From Arthrobacter sp. Leaf337 (GTDB taxonomy: Bacteria > Actinomycetota > Actinomycetes > Actinomycetales > Micrococcaceae), in contig NZ_LMPC01000031.1 of assembly GCF_001423745.1 (NCBI RefSeq), forward strand, positions 81,553 through 145,552: a stretch of 64,000 nucleotides of DNA, read 5' to 3'. Each line of letters starts with the position of its first letter. Positions within the stretch are counted from its first letter, which is position 1. Below, piece by piece: positions 40,233 to 48,829 of this stretch. The notes beneath the pieces are model-generated. The model did not search any database and was not told the DNA's origin. It saw only the letters and a list, made by a program, of their open reading frames with translations. Made by a program: the position numbers and the translations under genes.

Positions 40233-42134
40233 CTATGTGGCGGGGACGGGCTTGCCTGCCGCCAGGATCGGCGCGAAGAACGCGGCCAGCTCGGCTGTTG
40301 CCGTCAGGGGCAGGACATTCGCCACGTACTGGTCCGGCCGGACCACCACCATCACGCCGCCGCGATCAATGCCGCGCAGTTCGAAAATGTCCGACGCCGG
40401 AATGGTGCCGTAGACCTTCTCCAGGTACGTGAGCTTGAACGGCCCCACCTGGGGCTTGAAGACGGCCGGCACCGTGTTGATGTCGATGTTCGTGTGGTCC
40501 TGCTGGTAGATCACCTTCACATCGAACCAGGCGTCCGGGTCGGCTCCCGACGGTGTTGCGGCCAGCGGGGAGTCTGGCGCGGTGGCCAACCATTCGGCAA
40601 GGTCGGCGGTGGGCGACTGTTGCCCGGGCGCGGCCCCGTCAGCGAAGACGTAGATTCGCCAGCGGCCGTCCGCCGAGGCCTGGTGGCCGAGCTGCAGCGG
40701 GTTCGTGTCGCAGACACGCACCGCCGGCGCAGACTTGAAGCGTTTGCCGATGGTGAATCCGGCGGCCAGTTCCTGGTGCGCGGGCTCGCCGATCAGCATC
40801 GAAGGAACGTACTGTGTCATGAAGCCGGCCGGGAATTCGGCAGTGCTCACGTAGAAGTCCTCGAGCTCCGAGGGGGACGCGAATTCTTCGGGCTTCTTCG
40901 CCATGAGTGTGGACCACTCTTTGTCGAAGTCGATGAGGTTCTTCGCGATGACCTGGCGTTCGGCGGAGTAGGTGGACAGCAGGGTTTCCGGACTGCGGCC
41001 CTCCAACACGTGGCCCAGCTTCCAGCCGATGTTGAAGCCGTCCTGCATGGAGACGTTCATGCCCTGGCCCGCCTTGGCACTGTGCGTGTGGCAGGCGTCG
41101 CCGGTGATGAACACGCGGGGCGTCCGGGTGCCGAGTTCCTCCGGGCGGACGTCGTCGAACCTGTCGGTGAGGCGGTGGCCCACCTCGTAGACGCTGTGCC
41201 ATGCCACGTTGCGCACGTCGACCTTGTACGGGTGGACGATCGCGTTGGCCTTGGCGATGATCTGTTCAATGGAGGTCTTGCGGACGGCCCCGCGGTCGTC
41301 CGCGGCCACCTCGCCGAGGTCCACGTACATGCGGAAGAGATGGCCGCCCTCCCGCGGGATAAGCAGGATGCTGCCGCCGTCGTGGGACTGGATGGCGCAC
41401 TTCAGGCGGATGTCCGGGAAGTCGGTGTTGGCGAGTACGTCCATAACGCCCCAGGCGTGGTTGGCCTGGTCGCCGGCCATGGTGCAGCCGATCGAGTCCC
41501 GCACCTTGCTGCGCGCGCCGTCCGCGCCCACCACGTACTTGGCCCGGACCACACGTTCCCGGCCTTCGTCGGCGCCGGAGGTGTGGACCAGCGTCACAGC
41601 AACGGGGTACTCCCCCTCGCCGACCTGGAGTGCGCGGAACTCGTATCCGTAGTCCGGCGTCATGCGGGTGGGGGCGTTCGCCATGACTTCGGCGAAGTAG
41701 TCGAGAACACGGGCCTGGTTGACGATCAGGTGCGGGAACTCACTGATCCCGTGCGGATCATCCAGGGTGCGGGCCGCACGGACGATGTTCGCCGGATTCT
41801 GCGGGTCCGGCTTCCAGAACGCCATTTCAGTGATCCGGTAGGCCTCGGCAATAATCCGCTCTGCGAAGCCGAAGGCCTGGAAGGTTTCGACGCTGCGCGC
41901 CTGGATGCCGTCGGCCTGGCCGATCTCGAGGCGTCCGGGGCGGCGCTCCACGATGCGGGTGGTGATGCCGGGGAACTGGGACAGCTGCGCGGCGGTAAGC
42001 ATGCCCGCGGGCCCGGTACCCACAATGAGAACGTCCACTTCGTCGGGAAGCTGCTCGGGCCGGTTGATGCCGACGCCGGCGGCCGGCTGGACTCGCGGGT
42101 CACCGGATACGTAGCCGTGGTGGTGGAAATGCAC
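40233..42134 (-). CDS. Single-component FAD aromatic hydroxylase (phenol/3-hydroxybenzoate hydroxylase type)
   Basis: 633 residues of class A flavoprotein monooxygenases: dinucleotide motif VLIVGTGPAGML near 35-46, the DG motif VVGADGARSKVR near 205, the GD motif FITGDACHTHSAKAGQGMN, and a C-terminal thioredoxin-like domain (about 470-625) as in phenol 2-monooxygenase and 3-hydroxybenzoate 4-monooxygenase, which have similar length. It hydroxylates a phenolic ring using NAD(P)H and oxygen. It is divergent from the homoprotocatechuate operon, so formation of 3,4-dihydroxyphenylacetate from a hydroxyphenylacetate is a reasonable role; no HpaB/HpaC pair is in the window. Convergent with pheA. 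Confidence 0.85.
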   Translation of the reverse strand: MHFHHHGYVSGDPRVQPAAGVGINRPEQLPDEVDVLIVGTGPAGMLTAAQLSQFPGITTRIVERRPGRLEIGQADGIQARSVETFQAFGFAERIIAEAYRITEMAFWKPDPQNPANIVRAARTLDDPHGISEFPHLIVNQARVLDYFAEVMANAPTRMTPDYGYEFRALQVGEGEYPVAVTLVHTSGADEGRERVVRAKYVVGADGARSKVRDSIGCTMAGDQANHAWGVMDVLANTDFPDIRLKCAIQSHDGGSILLIPREGGHLFRMYVDLGEVAADDRGAVRKTSIEQIIAKANAIVHPYKVDVRNVAWHSVYEVGHRLTDRFDDVRPEELGTRTPRVFITGDACHTHSAKAGQGMNVSMQDGFNIGWKLGHVLEGRSPETLLSTYSAERQVIAKNLIDFDKEWSTLMAKKPEEFASPSELEDFYVSTAEFPAGFMTQYVPSMLIGEPAHQELAAGFTIGKRFKSAPAVRVCDTNPLQLGHQASADGRWRIYVFADGAAPGQQSPTADLAEWLATAPDSPLAATPSGADPDAWFDVKVIYQQDHTNIDINTVPAVFKPQVGPFKLTYLEKVYGTIPASDIFELRGIDRGGVMVVVRPDQYVANVLPLTATAELAAFFAPILAAGKPVPAT

Positions 42135-42181
42135 GGGGATTCCTCACTTCGTTGTGTGGCTGTCTTTTGGCCGTCAAATGT

Positions 42182-42215
42182 GTTCGATATCAGAACTGCT
42201 AGTTCGATAATAGAA
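42182..42215. promoter_or_regulatory. Direct repeats GTTCGATANNAGAA, 20-base period
   Basis: GTTCGATATCAGAA (42182-42195) and GTTCGATAATAGAA (42202-42215) lie exactly two helical turns apart, about 50 bases upstream of the hydroxylase start. The first eight to ten bases match GTTCGATAATCGCAC, the PcaR/PobR-class IclR operator as I recall it. They are probably the regulator sites for the hydroxylase gene. Confidence 0.55.
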
Positions 42216-42322
42216 ATCTACTGCTCATTCGAAACTGTACGCAGATATGACCTGCGTTACAAGTGCCCCTAAAGCCCCCCGGAAATCAGGGGTTGACGCC
42301 GGCGAGCTCCTAGGTGATAGTT

Positions 42323-42334
42323 ATCGTATACGAT
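42323..42334. promoter_or_regulatory. GntR/FadR-type operator ATCGTATACGAT
   Basis: A 12-base perfect palindrome, 25 bases upstream of the TTG start of the first hpa-operon gene. The GTATAC centre is typical of FadR-subfamily GntR operators. The FCD-type regulator encoded second in the operon at 43878 is the expected binder. Confidence 0.7.
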
Positions 42335-42358
42335 TTCGTACTCGATGAGGAGTAACAC

Positions 42359-43885
42359 TTGGAACAGGTCACCGACCACATCCTGGCCGCGGCCCGCAAG
42401 GTCATCGCGGTGCACATCAACTACCCCAGCCGGGCAGCCCAGCGCGGCCGCACCCCGGAGCAGCCCTCCTACTTCCTGAAGCCGTCGTCCTCGCTGGCAA
42501 TCGGTTCGGCGGAAGCCCCCTCAACGGTGGAACGGCCCGCCGGCTGCGAACTCCTTGGTTTCGAAGGCGAGATCGCCCTGATCATCGGCAAGCCGGCCCG
42601 CCGCGTGGGCATTGCGGACGCCTGGAGCCACGTCGAGTGGGTCACGGCCAGCAACGACCTGGGCGTCTACGACCTCCGCTACGCGGACAAGGGATCCAAC
42701 CTCCGGTCCAAGGGCGGGGACGCGTTCACGCCGGTGGGCCCGGGACTGATCGCAGCGGACGCCGTCGACCCCGCAGAACTCCGCGTCCGCACGTGGCACA
42801 ACGGCAGCCTGGTCCAGGACGACACCACCGAAGACCTGCTCTTCCCGTTCGCGCGGCTCGTCGCGGACCTCTCCCAGCTGCTCACCCTCGAAGAGGGCGA
42901 CATCATCCTGACCGGCACCCCGGCCGGCGCCTCGGTGGCCAAGCCGGGCGACGTCGTCGAGGTTGAAGTCAGCACCAGTACGACGACGGCGGGCGGCACT
43001 GCCGCCGGCCTCACCACCGGCCGCCTGGTCACCCGGGTGGAGGAAGGCACGACGCCGTTCGCGGACTTCGGCGCGCGGCCCAAGACCGATGATCTCCAGC
43101 GGGAGGAAGCGTACGGTTCCCGCGAAGCGGCCGGCCTCTCAGCGCAGCCAGCAGAGGCGGCGGCTGCCGCCGTCGGGCCCGTCCTCTCCCCCGGTCTGAA
43201 GGCCAAGCTGGAAAGCGTCTGCACCGCCACCCTGTCCTCCCAGCTGCGCAAACGCGGACTGAACAACGTCAGCATCGACGGCCTGACCTCCACCCGGCCG
43301 GAGAAGCGGATCGTGGGTCTGGCCCGGACCCTGCGCTACGTACCCAACCGCGAGGACCTCTTCAAGACCCACGGCGGCGGATTCAACGCCCAGAAGAAGG
43401 CCATCGATTCGGTCAACGAGGGCGAGATCCTGGTGATGGAAGCCCGCGGGGAAAAGGGCACCGGTACCATCGGCGACATCCTGGCCCTCCGTGCCCAGGT
43501 CCGCGGCGCCGCCGCCATCATCACCGACGGCGGCGTACGGGACTTCTCCGCGGTGGCGGCCATGGACATGCCCACGTACTATGCCAACCCCCACCCCGCG
43601 GTGCTGGGCCGCCGGCACATCCCGTGGGACACCGACATCACCATCGCCTGCGGCGGCACCACCGTGCAGCCCGGTGACATCATCGTGGCCGATTCGGACG
43701 GCATCCTGGTGATCCCGCCGGCACTCGCCGAAGAGCTTGCTGACGATTCCATCGCACAGGAACGCGAGGAGGTCTTCATCGCCGAAATGGTGCAGCAGGG
43801 CCACAGCGTGGACGGCCTCTACCCGCTGAATGCTGAGTGGCGCGGCAAGTACGCGCAATGGGAAGCAGGCAAAGCAAATGACTGA
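42359..43885 (+). CDS. Fumarylacetoacetate hydrolase-RraA-fold fusion, homoprotocatechuate pathway
   Basis: 508 residues, two enzymes in one chain. Residues about 10-205 are a fumarylacetoacetate hydrolase-fold domain with metal-binding E69-x-E71 (LLGFEGEIALIIGK), D100 (ASNDLGVYD) and TGTPAG at 185-190. After a linker of about 70 residues rich in Ala and Thr, residues about 278-460 form an RraA-like domain with TATLSSQL, IGDILALRA, the metal and substrate motif DGGVR394-D395, CGGTTVQPGDIIVADSDG. TTG start with GAGGAG seven bases ahead. The position in the operon corresponds to HpaG, the decarboxylase/isomerase; here the RraA domain may supply decarboxylation. Overlaps the gntR start by eight bases. 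Confidence 0.85.
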   Translation: MEQVTDHILAAARKVIAVHINYPSRAAQRGRTPEQPSYFLKPSSSLAIGSAEAPSTVERPAGCELLGFEGEIALIIGKPARRVGIADAWSHVEWVTASNDLGVYDLRYADKGSNLRSKGGDAFTPVGPGLIAADAVDPAELRVRTWHNGSLVQDDTTEDLLFPFARLVADLSQLLTLEEGDIILTGTPAGASVAKPGDVVEVEVSTSTTTAGGTAAGLTTGRLVTRVEEGTTPFADFGARPKTDDLQREEAYGSREAAGLSAQPAEAAAAAVGPVLSPGLKAKLESVCTATLSSQLRKRGLNNVSIDGLTSTRPEKRIVGLARTLRYVPNREDLFKTHGGGFNAQKKAIDSVNEGEILVMEARGEKGTGTIGDILALRAQVRGAAAIITDGGVRDFSAVAAMDMPTYYANPHPAVLGRRHIPWDTDITIACGGTTVQPGDIIVADSDGILVIPPALAEELADDSIAQEREEVFIAEMVQQGHSVDGLYPLNAEWRGKYAQWEAGKAND

Positions 43886-44552
43886 GACGGCCACCGCCGG
43901 AACCGGGCTGGCAGGCAGCAAGTCCGAGCAGGCCTACATGGCAGTCAAGGCACGGATCGTGGACGGCACCTACTCCCCCGGCTACCGGCTGGTGCTGGCC
44001 AAGATCGCCGAGGACCTGGGCGTCAGCGTCGTGCCGGTCCGCGAAGCCATCCGCCGCCTCGAAGCCGAAGGCCTGGTGAAATTCGAGCGGAACATCGGCG
44101 CCACGGTCTCCGGGATTGACCCCACCGAATACCTCTACACCATGCAGACCCTGAGCATCGTGGAAGGCGCCGCCACCGCCCTGTCCGCGCCGCTGATCGG
44201 GGCGGCGGACGTGGCCCGGGCCCGGGCCGTGAACGAGGAAATGCGCGACTGCCTGCAGCACTTCGACCCCGTCCGTTTCACCCGGCTGAACCAGGACTTC
44301 CACAGCGTCCTGTTCGAGCACTGTCCCAACCCGCACATCCTGGACCTCGTCCACCGTGGCTGGAACCGGCTCGCGTCCCTTCGCTCCTCCACGTTCCGGT
44401 TCGTGCCCGGCAGGGCGCACGACTCGGTTGACGAGCACGAGGCCCTCCTGAAGCTCATCGAAACCGGCGCCGACGCCGACACCATCGAAAAAGCAGCACG
44501 GCTCCACCGCAGCGCCACCCTGGACGCCTACCTCGCACAAACCAAGCAGTAA
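43878..44552 (+). CDS. GntR-family regulator with FCD domain
   Basis: 224 residues: winged helix (about 15-80: LVLAKIAEDLGVSVVPVREA, LEAEGLVKFERNIGATVSG) and an FCD effector domain (about 90-215) with the metal-binding His/Asp pattern (FHSVLFEHCPN, DEHEALLKLIETG). It overlaps the fusion gene and precedes hpaE, so it is part of the operon it is likely to control through the palindrome at 42323. The effector is probably an aromatic acid or ring-cleavage product. Confidence 0.9.
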   Translation: MTETATAGTGLAGSKSEQAYMAVKARIVDGTYSPGYRLVLAKIAEDLGVSVVPVREAIRRLEAEGLVKFERNIGATVSGIDPTEYLYTMQTLSIVEGAATALSAPLIGAADVARARAVNEEMRDCLQHFDPVRFTRLNQDFHSVLFEHCPNPHILDLVHRGWNRLASLRSSTFRFVPGRAHDSVDEHEALLKLIETGADADTIEKAARLHRSATLDAYLAQTKQ

Positions 44553-44571
44553 TGACCACCGTTAGGACTCA

Positions 44572-46086
44572 ATGATGACGACTGCCGCAGAAACCACAGC
44601 CCACTACGTCCCGCAGGACCTTCCCACCCACATCCAGCACTACATCAACGGTGAATTCGTTGACTCCGTGGGCGGCAAGACCTTCGACGTCCTGGACCCG
44701 GTGTCCAACACCAACTACGCCACCGCCGCCGCCGGGCAGAAAGAGGACATCGACCTCGCCGTCGCCGCGGCCCGCGAAGCCTTCAGGAACGGGCCCTGGC
44801 CGAAGATGAAGCCGCGCGAACGCGCCCGCATCCTGAACAAGATCGCGGACGCCGTCGAAGCCCAGGAGGAGCGCCTGGCCGAACTCGAAACTTTCGACAC
44901 CGGCCTGCCCATCACCCAGGCCAAGGGCCAGGCACTCCGGGCCGCAGAGAACTTCCGGTTCTTCGCGGACCTGATCGTCGCCCAGTTCGACGATGCCATG
45001 AAGGTCCCCGGATCGCAGATCAACTACGTGAACCGCAAGCCGATCGGCGTCGCCGGCCTCATCACTCCCTGGAACACGCCGTTTATGCTCGAGTCCTGGA
45101 AGCTCGCACCGGCCCTGGCCACCGGCAACACCGTGGTCCTCAAGCCGGCCGAGTTCACTCCGCTCTCCGCCTCGCTCTGGGCCACCATCTTCAAGGACGC
45201 AGGCCTGCCGGACGGCGTGTTCAACCTGGTCAACGGGCTCGGCGAGGAAGCCGGCGACGCCTTGGTGAAGCACCCTGATGTCCCGCTGATCTCCTTCACC
45301 GGCGAGACCACCACGGGCCAGACGATCTTCCGCAACGCCGCCGCCAACCTCAAGGGCCTCTCCATGGAACTCGGCGGCAAGTCCCCGTGCGTGGTGTTCG
45401 CCGACGCCGACCTCGACGCCGCGATCGACTCCGCGCTCTTCGGCGTCTTCTCCCTCAACGGCGAGCGCTGCACCGCCGGCTCGCGCATCCTGGTGGAGCG
45501 GGCCATCTACGACGAGTTCTGCGAAAAGTACGCCGCCCGCGCGAAGAACATCGTAGTCGGCGATCCGCATGATCCCAAGACGCAGGTAGGTGCCCTGGTC
45601 CACCCGGAGCACTTCGCGAAGGTGGCCTCCTACGTGGAGATCGGCAAGTCCGAGGGCCGGCTGCTGGCTGGCGGCGGCCGGCCGGATCACCTCCCGGAAG
45701 GCAACTACATCGCCCCCACAGTGTTCGCCGACGTCGCCCCTGACGCGCGGATCTTCCAGGAGGAAATCTTCGGCCCGGTGGTCGCCATCACCCCCTTCGA
45801 GAACGACGACGAAGCCCTCGCCCTGGCCAACAACACCAAGTACGGCCTGGCGGCCTACATCTGGACCCAGAACCTCACCCGGGCGCACAACTTCTCCCAG
45901 AACGTGGAGGCCGGCATGGTGTGGCTCAACAGCCACAACGTCCGCGACCTCCGCACCCCGTTCGGCGGCGTCAAGGCCTCCGGCCTGGGCCACGAGGGTG
46001 GCTACCGCTCCATCGATTTCTACACCGACCAGCAGGCCGTGCACATCACGCTCGGTTCCGTCCACACCCCCAAATTCGGCGCCTAG
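44572..46086 (+). CDS. hpaE: 5-carboxymethyl-2-hydroxymuconate semialdehyde dehydrogenase
   Basis: 504-residue aldehyde dehydrogenase. Catalytic motifs: PWNTPFML (oxyanion Asn), SMELGGKSP (general base Glu) and NGERCTAGSRILV (nucleophilic Cys, near 304). It oxidises the semialdehyde formed by HpaD to 5-carboxymethyl-2-hydroxymuconate with NAD. The length and the EQVARVEAGM-type C-terminal half (here FSQNVEAGMVWLNSHNVRDL) match HpaE/HpcC. Immediate neighbours hpaD, hpaH and hpaI support the assignment. ATGATG at the start leaves a one-codon ambiguity. Confidence 0.92.
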   Translation: MMTTAAETTAHYVPQDLPTHIQHYINGEFVDSVGGKTFDVLDPVSNTNYATAAAGQKEDIDLAVAAAREAFRNGPWPKMKPRERARILNKIADAVEAQEERLAELETFDTGLPITQAKGQALRAAENFRFFADLIVAQFDDAMKVPGSQINYVNRKPIGVAGLITPWNTPFMLESWKLAPALATGNTVVLKPAEFTPLSASLWATIFKDAGLPDGVFNLVNGLGEEAGDALVKHPDVPLISFTGETTTGQTIFRNAAANLKGLSMELGGKSPCVVFADADLDAAIDSALFGVFSLNGERCTAGSRILVERAIYDEFCEKYAARAKNIVVGDPHDPKTQVGALVHPEHFAKVASYVEIGKSEGRLLAGGGRPDHLPEGNYIAPTVFADVAPDARIFQEEIFGPVVAITPFENDDEALALANNTKYGLAAYIWTQNLTRAHNFSQNVEAGMVWLNSHNVRDLRTPFGGVKASGLGHEGGYRSIDFYTDQQAVHITLGSVHTPKFGA

Positions 46087-46135
46087 TTCCGGCCCCACAG
46101 ACCAACACGGCCCCTTTCAAAGAAGAGAGAACACC

Positions 46136-47221
46136 ATGAACAACGTCATCCCGAAGCCCTCCGTCCCCGCTCCGGACATCGTCCGCTGCGCCTACATGGA
46201 GATCGTGGTCACGGACCTCGCCAAGTCCCGCGAGTTCTATGTTGACCTCCTGGGCCTGCACGTCACCGAAGAAGACGAGAACAACATCTACCTGCGCTCC
46301 CTCGAGGAGTTCATCCACCACAACCTGGTGCTGCGCAAGGGTCCCATCGCCGCCGTCGCCGCTTTTGCCTACCGGGTGAAGTCCCCCGCCGAAGTGGACG
46401 CCGCCGAGGCCTACTACAAGGAACTGGGCTGCCGCACCGAACGCCGCAAGGAAGGCTTCACCAAGGGCATCGGCGACTCCGTCCGCGTGGAGGATCCGCT
46501 CGGCTTCCCGTACGAATTCTTCTACGACGTGGAGCACGTGGAACGCCTCACCCAGCGCTACGACCTCTACTCCGCCGGCGAACTGGTCCGGCTGGACCAC
46601 TTCAACCAGGTCACCCCGGATGTGCCCCGCGGCCGCAAGTACCTCGAGGACCTCGGCTTCCGCGTTTCCGAAGACATCCAGGATTCCGACGGCGTCTCCT
46701 ACGCCGTCTGGATGCACCGCAAGCAGACCGTCCACGACACCGCGCTCACCGGCGGCAACGGCCCGCGCATGCACCACGTCGCCTTCGCCACGCACGAGAA
46801 GCACAACATCATCCAGATCTGCGACAAGATGGGCGCCCTGCGCATCAGCGACCGGATCGAACGCGGCCCCGGCCGGCACGGCGTGTCCAACGCGTTCTAC
46901 CTCTACATCCTGGACCCGGACGGCCACCGCATCGAGATCTACACCCAGGACTACTACACCGGCGACCCGGACAACCCCACCATCACCTGGGACGTCCACG
47001 ACAACCAGCGCCGCGACTGGTGGGGCAACCCCGTGGTCCCGTCCTGGTACACCGAGGCCTCCCTGGTCCTGGACCTCGACGGCAAGCCGCAGCCCGTCAT
47101 CCAGCGCACCGACGCCTCTGAGATGGCAGTGACCGTGGGCGCCGACGGCTTCTCCTACACCCGCAAGGACGGATCCCCCGACGGTGACCGGACGGGCTTC
47201 AAGCTCGGGGCGCAGCTGTAG
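46136..47221 (+). CDS. hpaD: 3,4-dihydroxyphenylacetate 2,3-dioxygenase
   Basis: 361-residue extradiol ring-cleavage dioxygenase of the vicinal-oxygen-chelate type. The metal ligands are H155 (RLDHFNQV), H214 (RMHHVAF) and E267 (RIEIYT), the same numbers as in the manganese-dependent Arthrobacter globiformis enzyme MndD and the iron-dependent Brevibacterium enzyme. It cleaves homoprotocatechuate between C2 and C3 to 5-carboxymethyl-2-hydroxymuconate semialdehyde. Mn or Fe preference cannot be decided from ligands, though the Arthrobacter relationship favours Mn. The ATG at 46136 follows AGAAGAGAG. Two bases separate it from hpaH. Confidence 0.96.
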   Translation: MNNVIPKPSVPAPDIVRCAYMEIVVTDLAKSREFYVDLLGLHVTEEDENNIYLRSLEEFIHHNLVLRKGPIAAVAAFAYRVKSPAEVDAAEAYYKELGCRTERRKEGFTKGIGDSVRVEDPLGFPYEFFYDVEHVERLTQRYDLYSAGELVRLDHFNQVTPDVPRGRKYLEDLGFRVSEDIQDSDGVSYAVWMHRKQTVHDTALTGGNGPRMHHVAFATHEKHNIIQICDKMGALRISDRIERGPGRHGVSNAFYLYILDPDGHRIEIYTQDYYTGDPDNPTITWDVHDNQRRDWWGNPVVPSWYTEASLVLDLDGKPQPVIQRTDASEMAVTVGADGFSYTRKDGSPDGDRTGFKLGAQL

Positions 47222-47223
47222 CC

Positions 47224-48009
47224 ATGCTGGATGCCAAGACGATCGAGGCCATCGCGGACGAGCTGCTCGAGGCCGGCCGGAACCGCAAGCCGGTGCCCCG
47301 GCTGACGTCCCGCTACCCGGACATGACGGTGGAAGATTCCTACGCCGTGCAGCAGCTGTGGCGGAACCGGAACGAGGATGCCGGCCGGAAGCTCGTGGGC
47401 CGCAAGATCGGCCTCACGTCCAAGGCCATGCAGGCCGCCACGGGCATCACCGAACCGGACTACGGCGCCATCTTCGATGACATGGTCCTCGAAACCGGGT
47501 GTTCCGTGCAGTGGGACCGCTACACGCATCCGCGGGTGGAGGTGGAACTGGCGTTTGTGCTGAAAGATGCACTCAAGGGCCCGGGCTGCACCATCTTCGA
47601 CGTCCTGAACGCCACCGACTACGTGGTCCCGGCCCTCGAGATCCTGGACTCCAGGATCGAGATGGAGGGCCGGACCATCGTGGACACCATCGCGGACAAC
47701 GCCGCGATGGGGGCCATGGTGGTGGGCGGCCGTCCGGTCAAGCCCGACGCCGTCGACCTCCGCTGGGTCTCGGCCATCCTCTACAAGAACCAGACCGTGG
47801 AGGAAACCGGCGTGGCGGCGGGGGTCCTGGACCACCCCGCCAACGGTGTCCACTGGCTGGCCAACAAGATCGCCGCCCACGGTGACGGGATGAAGGCCGG
47901 GGACATCATCCTGGCCGGTTCCTTCACCCGCCCGCTCTGGGTCTACCAGGGCGACACCGTGCACGCCGACTACGGCCCCCTGGGAGTTGTAACATGCCGC
48001 TTCGAGTAG
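47224..48009 (+). CDS. hpaH: 2-oxo-hept-4-ene-1,7-dioate hydratase
   Basis: 261 residues of the hydratase/decarboxylase branch of the fumarylacetoacetate hydrolase fold. Motifs: GRKIGLTSKAMQAATGI, the metal-binding VEVELAFVLKD and ATDYVVPALEILDSRI, and GDIILAGSFTRP near the end. It adds water to 2-oxohept-4-ene-1,7-dioate to give 4-hydroxy-2-oxoheptane-1,7-dioate, the substrate of HpaI. It starts two bases after hpaD and overlaps hpaI by 16 bases, so it is firmly within the operon. Confidence 0.93.
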   Translation: MLDAKTIEAIADELLEAGRNRKPVPRLTSRYPDMTVEDSYAVQQLWRNRNEDAGRKLVGRKIGLTSKAMQAATGITEPDYGAIFDDMVLETGCSVQWDRYTHPRVEVELAFVLKDALKGPGCTIFDVLNATDYVVPALEILDSRIEMEGRTIVDTIADNAAMGAMVVGGRPVKPDAVDLRWVSAILYKNQTVEETGVAAGVLDHPANGVHWLANKIAAHGDGMKAGDIILAGSFTRPLWVYQGDTVHADYGPLGVVTCRFE

Positions 48010-48803
48010 ACCCGGACGCCACGTTCCGGGACGCCCTAGCCGCTGCGGACCGCCCCCTGGCCGGGATGTGGGTCTGTTCCGGCAGCCCGCTGGTGGCCGA
48101 GTTGTGCGCCGGGGCCGGGCTGGACTGGCTACTGATTGACGCCGAGCACAGCCCCAACGGCCTGGAATCCATCCTGTCCCAGCTGCAGGCCGTCCGCGGC
48201 TACCCGGTCCACACCCTGGTCCGGCCGCCGGTCAACGACACCGTGGTGATCAAGCAGTACCTGGACCTCGGCGTCCAGAACCTGCTCGTGCCCATGGTGA
48301 ACTCCGCCGCCGAGGCCGAAGCCGCGGTGGCCGCCACCCGGTACCCTCCCCACGGTGTCCGCGGCGTGGGCTCCGCCCTTGCCCGGGCGTCGAGGTGGAA
48401 CCGCATCCCGGACTACCTCGCCCGCGCTTCCGACACCGTCAGCCTCACCGTCCAGATCGAGTCCGAAGCCGCCGTCGCAGCGGTGGAGGAGATCCTTGCG
48501 GTGGACGGCGTGGACGGCATCTTCCTTGGACCGTCCGACCTCGCCGCCTCCATGGGCGTACTGGGACAGCAGGAACACCGGGAGGTGCGCGCCGCCGTCG
48601 AACGCTGCCTTGCCGCCGCTACCGAGGCGGGGAAGCCAGCGGGTGTCAACGCCTTCAACCCCGCCACCGCCCGCAGCTACCTGGCAGCCGGCGCCACGTT
48701 TGTGCTGGTGGGCGCCGACGTTGCCCTCCTGGCCCGCGGCTCCGAGGCCCTCGCCGCCGAATTCGTCCCGGCTGGTGCCGGTGAAACCCCCGCCAGCTAC
48801 TAA
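47994..48803 (+). CDS. hpaI: 4-hydroxy-2-oxoheptane-1,7-dioate aldolase
   Basis: 269-residue class II (metal-dependent) HpcH/HpaI aldolase. Motifs: LAGMWVCSGSPLVAE, LLIDAEHSPN (catalytic His and Asp), QNLLVPMVNSAAEAEAAV, VQIESEAAV (metal-binding Glu) and GIFLGPSDLAASMG (metal-binding Asp). It splits the hydroxy-oxo diacid into pyruvate and succinate semialdehyde. The start overlaps hpaH; GGGAG provides the ribosome-binding site. The product semialdehyde is handled by the dehydrogenase 26 bases downstream. Confidence 0.95.
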   Translation: MPLRVDPDATFRDALAAADRPLAGMWVCSGSPLVAELCAGAGLDWLLIDAEHSPNGLESILSQLQAVRGYPVHTLVRPPVNDTVVIKQYLDLGVQNLLVPMVNSAAEAEAAVAATRYPPHGVRGVGSALARASRWNRIPDYLARASDTVSLTVQIESEAAVAAVEEILAVDGVDGIFLGPSDLAASMGVLGQQEHREVRAAVERCLAAATEAGKPAGVNAFNPATARSYLAAGATFVLVGADVALLARGSEALAAEFVPAGAGETPASY

Positions 48804-48829
48804 CAGCCACCAAGCTTAAGGACTTTTCC

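Noticed and set aside
40494..42272. 592-codon open frame on the plus strand opposite the flavin hydroxylase gene
   Set aside because: The hydroxylase on the minus strand has complete family motifs; the opposite frame has none and is rich in Val, Gly, Arg and His as shadows usually are.
42135..42358. Possible riboswitch in the hpa divergent region
   Set aside because: The repeats and palindrome fit protein operators; I could not draw a conserved RNA fold, and no riboswitch class fits these genes.
44569..46098. 509-codon open frame opposite hpaE
   Set aside because: Shadow of a true aldehyde dehydrogenase gene; no recognisable domain.
45590..47221. Upstream extension of hpaD to a 543-codon reading frame
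   Set aside because: The extension overlaps hpaE in another frame. The ATG at 46136 has a ribosome-binding site and gives metal ligands at the known positions.
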